A program made the position numbers and the translations under genes. Below, piece by piece: positions 60,350-64,000 of a stretch of DNA of 64,000 bases. The notes under the pieces are model-generated. The model was not told the DNA's origin and searched no databases. It saw nothing but the letters and a program-made list of their open reading frames with translations. Position 1 is the first letter of the stretch; each line of letters opens with the position of its first letter. Origin of the DNA: an uncultured Clostridia bacterium (GTDB lineage: Bacteria; Bacillota; Clostridia; Oscillospirales; Acutalibacteraceae); NCBI GenBank assembly GCA_937920235.1, contig CALGUK010000039.1, positions 42,242-106,241 of the forward strand, written 5' to 3'.

Positions 60350-61033
60350 TTATTGAAAACATTTTTGGATTTTGAATCTGTTTTTGAAATCAAAGTGTCT
60401 TTCGAGAAGCTCAGAGAATCTTCCTATTAAAAATCCGTTGATTAAAGCGCAGAAAATCGTGCCGACGCCTATGCCTCTTAACACGCCGAAGCCGAAAAAC
60501 GCGAATGACATTATAATACCGATCACTACGCTTATACAGTCATAAGAGGTTTTCACTTTGTTTATGTTGAGCCGGAATTTTTGTGAAATTTCTTTGACAA
60601 TCAGTTCATACGCTTCGGGAGACAGGTATGTATGGAAGAAAAGAGACACTGCAAACGAGCAGAAAACCGTACCTAAAATATACCATAAAATACGAATTGC
60701 AACGGTATTTTCAGGTAGTGATGATATTATCGCCATAGCACCGTCAAGACAGGTACCGTAGATCACTGCGGTCACAAATGAAAGCAGATATGAAACCTTG
60801 AATTTTCGCATAACGAGAACTGTTATGATAATTAAAAGCCCTTGAAAAACATACTCTGCAACGCCGAATGAAAACCAGGGTAAAAATTGGGAAACTTTAA
60901 GATGCAATATGTATGCCGGAGCAACAACCATTGACATGCCGAAGTTTGCTTTTTCGGTAAATGCGGCCGCAAACGCCATAATTATAAGTCCTAAAACGTA
61001 TGAAAATTCTGTGTAAAAAACTCTTTTCTTCAT
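60350..61033 (-). CDS. YczE/YitT-like membrane protein
   Basis: 227 residues from ATG 61031-61033 (AGGATG upstream). Five membrane segments with the sequence pattern GLIIMAFAAAFTEKANFGMS and, in the last part, GFGVLRGIGVGTIFCALING, matching the YczE/YyaS/YitT group. The role is unknown; the family is linked to metabolite export. Own promoter upstream. Confidence 0.78.
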   Translation of the reverse strand: MKKRVFYTEFSYVLGLIIMAFAAAFTEKANFGMSMVVAPAYILHLKVSQFLPWFSFGVAEYVFQGLLIIITVLVMRKFKVSYLLSFVTAVIYGTCLDGAMAIISSLPENTVAIRILWYILGTVFCSFAVSLFFHTYLSPEAYELIVKEISQKFRLNINKVKTSYDCISVVIGIIMSFAFFGFGVLRGIGVGTIFCALINGFLIGRFSELLERHFDFKNRFKIQKCFQ

Positions 61034-61062
61034 ATCGCACATCCTGTGAAAAAACTACAGAT

Positions 61063-61091
61063 ATATTACGATATTTTAGATTTTTTGTCAA
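61063..61091 (-). promoter_or_regulatory. SigA promoter of the YczE-SGNH operon
   Basis: TTGACA, 17 bases, TAATAT on the minus strand, about 30 bases before the start. Confidence 0.75.
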
Positions 61092-61096
61092 ATGAA

Positions 61097-61122
61097 ATCC
61101 CCACCGATTGCTCGATGGGGAT
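61097..61122 (-). terminator. Terminator-like hairpin at the left border of the islet
   Basis: ATCCCCACCGA pairs with TCGATGGGGAT (one mismatch). It is nearly the same as the hairpin behind ppdK at 63782-63809 (about 23 of 25 bases equal) and fits the view that the original ppdK terminator was displaced to this side. Confidence 0.6.
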
Positions 61123-61179
61123 AATTCTGTTTATTGTGTCGCAGGCGAGGAAGCCTGCAACTATGCGATTGTGTTTTTC

Positions 61180-61242
61180 TTACTTCATTTCGCTGATAGC
61201 TGCCTGTCCAGCAGTTAGCAAAGTGGGGAAATAATCTCTCTT
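61180..61242 (-). pseudogene. Displaced ppdK 3'-end-like fragment
   Basis: On the minus strand this reads LLTAGQAAISEMK then stop (TAA at 61180-61182). The DNA CAGGCAGCTATCA (61194-61206) is identical to the end of ppdK (63857-63869 region), and GQAAI corresponds to AQAAI at the end of that enzyme. The frame is continuous with the XRE gene only after its stop. It may be the original 3' end of ppdK, cut off by an insertion, or a remnant of a paralogue. Confidence 0.45.
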
Positions 61243-61917
61243 TTATTCATATTTCTGTAAAACATCTCTTTTTATCATATCAAGACTATCAATTACTTCT
61301 AATATCTGTGCTTTTTCAAACAGACTACTTTGAAATGAAGTCATTAAACTTAATGGATTTTTACATCGTATCATTAAATCTCTGGTAAAATTATCATCAT
61401 TTTCGATATATCGTTTTATATTGTCCTCTTTACCCCCTATTATATCTAATGCCTGTTCTGTTGATTTTGCTATTGACATATTATCTGAACAAATATATAA
61501 GGCGAGGTTAAAAAAGAAACCTCTCATAAATCCATATTCAAGTAAATAATTAACATAATCAATATCTGAACTCTGCATTTTTTCCCTTAGGTTTGTTATA
61601 GCTTGTTCAGATAAACCTGTGTATTCGCATACCGCTCGTAAAGTTGTTTTAGGTGAAGCTACATTTGAATTTCCGACAAGGTAATCCAGAGAAACATCAA
61701 AAGCTCTAGCAACTTCATTCAGTCCCTCTATCTTAGGTTCAGTTCGCTTACCATTTTTATCTCCCTTTATCCACGCAGTCAGTGTGCTTTCAGATACATT
61801 AGGACATTTATCGGCTAAATCTTTTTGTGTCATACGATGTTTATTTAATAACAGGACGATTCTTTTTGAATACTGCGGTGCATTTCCTTCTACTTCAACA
61901 AATTTATTATATATCAT
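61243..61917 (-). CDS. XRE-family repressor-like regulator
   Basis: 224 residues. N-terminal HTH (about 20-78): YSKRIVLLLNKHRMTQKDLA, SESTLTAWIKGDKNG, LNEVARAFDVSLDYLVG. The rest is helical without a peptidase or metal motif. This is a phage- or element-type repressor. It is divergent from the DUF4417 gene, and the 207 bases between contain ATTCAGT-type palindromes that should be its operators. Codon use is AT-rich, in line with the islet. Confidence 0.85.
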   Translation of the reverse strand: MIYNKFVEVEGNAPQYSKRIVLLLNKHRMTQKDLADKCPNVSESTLTAWIKGDKNGKRTEPKIEGLNEVARAFDVSLDYLVGNSNVASPKTTLRAVCEYTGLSEQAITNLREKMQSSDIDYVNYLLEYGFMRGFFFNLALYICSDNMSIAKSTEQALDIIGGKEDNIKRYIENDDNFTRDLMIRCKNPLSLMTSFQSSLFEKAQILEVIDSLDMIKRDVLQKYE

Positions 61918-61929
61918 CTTCTACCTCTC

Positions 61930-62052
61930 AATTCAGTAAACTGAATTTATATGTTATGTAATTCAGTTTATTCGTCTTACTGTAAAATTGTGACTTACTT
62001 TGATGATTATGGTAATATTCACTAAACTAAATTATTAGTCTATAAATTCAGT
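61930..62052. promoter_or_regulatory. Operator cluster between XRE and DUF4417 genes
   Basis: A perfect palindrome AATTCAGTAAACTGAATT (61930-61947) starts 13 bases from the XRE start codon. Related sites follow: half site ATTCAGT at 61961-61967, a degenerate palindrome ATTCACTAAACTAAAT at 62017-62032, and half site ATTCAGT at 62046-62052. The spread across the divergent promoter region is like a phage-type control region. Confidence 0.7.
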
Positions 62053-62124
62053 TGGTCAAATTATATTTTATGTTTTATATCTTGTCAAGTCTATGTTGAA
62101 AGTTTATTTGAAAGGTGGTAAAAT

Positions 62125-62802
62125 ATGCTTAATCTTTTTTATGATGGTTTCAATTCAAAGTTGATTGAAACCGCCTTTTTTGAGGGTTTCCTTGAAATGC
62201 CTATCATAGAACCTCCCAAAAAAATCGTTATACCTTCGGTTGCCATTCCTTTTTCAAAAAGAAAGAAAATTACTAACCCTTCGGAAGAAATGCTTGTATT
62301 TTATGAGAAAGACCCCGAGTTTAGAGAATTCGTCAGCATACCACAGAATTACAACGATGAACTGAAAGACATTCAAATAATCTCTACACCCGATTGCTCT
62401 CTTTACCGAGATATGCCCCTTTGGGAACAAATTGCAAATATCGGTGTAAGCCGTTCAATAGGACATTATTTACAGCAACAAGGGAAATATGTTATTCCCA
62501 ATGCCCGTTGGGGTGATGAACGGACATACACAAAGAACATTTTTGATTGCATACCCGCATTTTCAGGCATACCGAAGAATAGCATTGTGTCAATCGGCAC
62601 TTACGGGTGTAGCAAAAGCAAAGAAGATAAATACTACCTCGAAGCAGGACTTGAAGCAATGCTAACCGAATTAACACCGCAGGATGTTATTGTGTATGGC
62701 TCATACAGTGTTAAAATATTTGGCAAGTATGAGTGTTATACCCGTTTTCATCATCTGCCAGATTGGACTACCTACGTTCACAAAAGGAAGAAGGTGGTCT
62801 GA
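62125..62802 (+). CDS. DUF4417 domain protein
   Basis: 225 residues. NARWGDERTYTKNIFDCIPA, GIPKNSIVSIGTYGCSKSKE and VIVYGSYSVKIFG match the DUF4417 family, common in phages and integrative elements of Firmicutes, function unknown. The N-terminal 75 residues are element-specific (a possible metal or nucleic-acid handling region). RBS AAAGGTGG then ATG 62125. The stop lies one base before the EndoU gene's ATG, so it is coupled to it. Confidence 0.72.
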   Translation: MLNLFYDGFNSKLIETAFFEGFLEMPIIEPPKKIVIPSVAIPFSKRKKITNPSEEMLVFYEKDPEFREFVSIPQNYNDELKDIQIISTPDCSLYRDMPLWEQIANIGVSRSIGHYLQQQGKYVIPNARWGDERTYTKNIFDCIPAFSGIPKNSIVSIGTYGCSKSKEDKYYLEAGLEAMLTELTPQDVIVYGSYSVKIFGKYECYTRFHHLPDWTTYVHKRKKVV

Positions 62803-62803
62803 T

Positions 62804-63310
62804 ATGGGTACAAGCAAAAGCGGCCGTTATCTTAACACCCAAGGGTCAGGACGAAGTGTTAGCGATTTTGCCCTCACACATTCAAGCGAAGGTGCATTTA
62901 CCCGTAGTCAAACTCGTGTCAACGGAGAAACGGTTATTAAACTGAGACTTAATAATGGCGGACATAGCCAAAAGGGTATGGAATTACTCGATAAATACGG
63001 CATAAAGTATAATGTCGTCAAAACCTACCCTAACGGTGTCCGTGTCGGCAACATACCAAATCACGTAAAGAGTTTTAAGCGCAGAGGTACAAATCAAGCG
63101 TGGTTTCCTAAATCGTGGACAGAAAAAGATATTCGCCGTGCAGGAGAACACGTCGCTGGGCTCAAAGGGAATCGCCACATAGCCGATGGTAAAACAATAT
63201 TCGGTGTATATAAAGGTGTGCGTGTTGGCGTAAAGCGTACAAATGGAAAAATTGCTACTGTTTTTCCCGATTCTGACCAAAACTCAGTAACAAGGAGGAA
63301 GCGCAAATGA
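62804..63310 (+). CDS. Free-standing bacterial EndoU-type ribonuclease (toxin)
   Basis: 168 residues from ATG 62804 (AAGGTGG 7 bases before); the longer open frame upstream lies inside DUF4417. The whole protein looks like the EndoU toxin domain of polymorphic toxins: NNGGHSQKGMELLDKYGIKY (H54), NGVRVGNIPNHVKSFKRRGT (H87, K89), QAWFPKSWTEKDIRRAGEHV, FGVYKGVRVGVKRTNG and IATVFPDSDQ. Known EndoU toxins cut RNA at uridines, often tRNA. It has no secretion, RHS or LXG part, only about 45 residues before the domain. The basic C-terminus RRKRK overlaps the next start by four bases (ATGA), typical of toxin-immunity pairs. Confidence 0.78.
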   Translation: MGTSKSGRYLNTQGSGRSVSDFALTHSSEGAFTRSQTRVNGETVIKLRLNNGGHSQKGMELLDKYGIKYNVVKTYPNGVRVGNIPNHVKSFKRRGTNQAWFPKSWTEKDIRRAGEHVAGLKGNRHIADGKTIFGVYKGVRVGVKRTNGKIATVFPDSDQNSVTRRKRK

Positions 63311-63687
63311 TAAAGTTCAACACATTAAAAGAAGCTGCTCATTTTCGCATAACCGAGAATGAGGACAACTATTGGATTGAAGATTATTGGAAAGCTGCCA
63401 TCAAAATATTTACAGACGATGTTGTGGCTACAATAATGTTTCTGCAAAACGATTGTGATGACGAAGAACTATATGTACTCTCGGAACTTTTCGAGGAAAT
63501 AGTTGAACAAACGCAGAGTAAGGAACTTGTTTCCGTGCTTCGCTCACGCCTCACTAAAGTAATCCCCGAAAATTATCAACAGCAAAATTTCAAGTCAGAA
63601 TATATGAGAAAATGGGTTGACTATAACGAGTATGTTAGAAGCATAGAAGAAGAAATAAACTACGCCGAAGGCAGAATTATAGAATAA
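63307..63687 (+). CDS. Probable immunity or antitoxin protein for the EndoU RNase
   Basis: 126 residues, acidic, with no signal peptide or membrane segment. No family is recognised with confidence. The start ATGA overlap with the EndoU gene, the low pI against the basic toxin and the small helical make-up (ELYVLSELFEEIVEQTQSKE, VRSIEEEINYAEGRIIE) fit an immunity protein binding the nuclease. It is the last gene before the ppdK border. Confidence 0.6.
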   Translation: MIKFNTLKEAAHFRITENEDNYWIEDYWKAAIKIFTDDVVATIMFLQNDCDDEELYVLSELFEEIVEQTQSKELVSVLRSRLTKVIPENYQQQNFKSEYMRKWVDYNEYVRSIEEEINYAEGRIIE

Positions 63688-63848
63688 CATTTACCTTATA
63701 ACATAATATTCTATATGCTATACAATAAAGTATTAAACAACACAATTTCTACTTCTTAAATATTAAATAATTTAATAAAATAATCCCCACCGATTACTCG
63801 GTGGGGATTCGTTTAATTATTTGCTTTTTCGAATAATTCAGTTAGGAA
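63688..63848. other. AT-rich right border of the islet
   Basis: No gene. It is very AT-rich (63700-63780) and holds the ppdK terminator. An ATTCAGTTAG at 63836-63845 resembles the XRE half site but may be chance. Confidence 0.45.
63782..63809 (-). terminator. Terminator of ppdK
   Basis: AATCCCCACCG pairs with CGGTGGGGATT, loop ATTACT, followed on the minus strand by ATTTTATT. Near-duplicate of the hairpin at 61097-61122. Confidence 0.75.
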
Positions 63849-64000
63849 TTAGTCCTTGATAGCTGCCTGAGCTGCTGCGAGGCGAGCGATCGGAACACGG
63901 AACGGTGAGCAAGATACATAGTTGAGACCAATCTTATGGCAGAACTCAACTGAAACAGGGTCGCCGCCGTGCTCACCACAGATACCGTAGTGAAGCTCTT
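63849..64000 (-). CDS. ppdK: Pyruvate, phosphate dikinase (C-terminal end only)
   Basis: The visible 49 residues read ELHYGICGEHGGDPVSVEFC, then HKIGLNYVSCSPFRVPIARL and AAAQAAIKD stop. This is the PEP-binding end of PPDK, with the active-site cysteine in GICGEHGG. The enzyme converts pyruvate, ATP and phosphate to PEP, AMP and pyrophosphate, a central glycolytic step in many Clostridia. The gene continues past the right edge. Its 3' end appears to be the insertion point of the islet to the left. Confidence 0.93.
   Translation of the reverse strand, partial: ELHYGICGEHGGDPVSVEFCHKIGLNYVSCSPFRVPIARLAAAQAAIKD

Noticed and set aside
61243..63687. Complete prophage
   Set aside because: Only a repressor, DUF4417, EndoU and a partner are present; no integrase, terminase, portal or tail gene.

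Overview
The window looks like a chromosome segment of a spore-forming, probably anaerobic Firmicute of class Clostridia, most likely a gut member of the Oscillospirales/Ruminococcaceae type. The evidence is sporulation sigma factor G next to YlmC/YmxH, a SpoVB-like flippase, a HemZ-type radical SAM protein, a recJ-relA-dtd-gloB-hemZ gene run, a PduL phosphotransacylase, pyruvate phosphate dikinase, moderate to low GC and very regular TTGACA-17-TATAAT promoters. The genus cannot be fixed from the sequence alone.

Layout. 1-7.7 kb (minus strand): a catabolic or surface locus with a 5'-nucleotidase-like enzyme (cut by the window edge), a secreted coiled-coil protein with a Cys/His tail, CstA, an alkylsulfatase-type metallo-beta-lactamase lipoprotein, two small unknown proteins and a regulator with two DNA-binding domains. 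7.8-9.9 kb: a GH18 glycosidase gene between two ~135-bp direct repeats, the second abutting an initiator tRNA gene. 10-15 kb: DMT transporter, FkbM methyltransferase, two HAD phosphatases, PduL, an unknown membrane protein. 15-41 kb: mostly housekeeping genes (glmS, sigG, ylmC, zapA, U32 protein, dut, rqcP, hup, mazG, spoVB-like, uridine kinase-like, hemZ, gloB-like, dtd, relA, recJ, an acetyltransferase-only glmU, pth, mfd), then DUF554, an LtaS/MdoB-type sulfatase-fold protein and a membrane-anchored metallophosphoesterase.

41-61 kb is the accessory region of most interest. It holds an MFS transporter, a CREST (alkaline ceramidase-like) membrane protein, a sphingosine-1-phosphate-lyase-like PLP enzyme, a DUF819 membrane protein, a GH3-type acyl-adenylating enzyme, a GtrA-like protein, three paralogous secreted lipid-domain-sized proteins of an unnamed family, a secreted neutral-ceramidase-like protein, a compact acyl-ligase / condensation-domain / acyl-carrier-protein operon, two SDR-type dehydrogenases, an SGNH hydrolase and a YczE-like protein. 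Several of these resemble enzymes that make or break sphingolipid-like or N-acyl lipids, so I propose an undescribed lipid-handling locus; this is inference.

61.2-63.8 kb is a small islet: an XRE repressor with palindromic operators, a DUF4417 protein, a free-standing EndoU-type RNase toxin and a probable immunity protein. It sits at the 3' end of ppdK and is bordered by a second, displaced piece resembling the ppdK 3' end and terminator, which suggests site-specific insertion. No integrase, CRISPR array or rRNA gene is seen.
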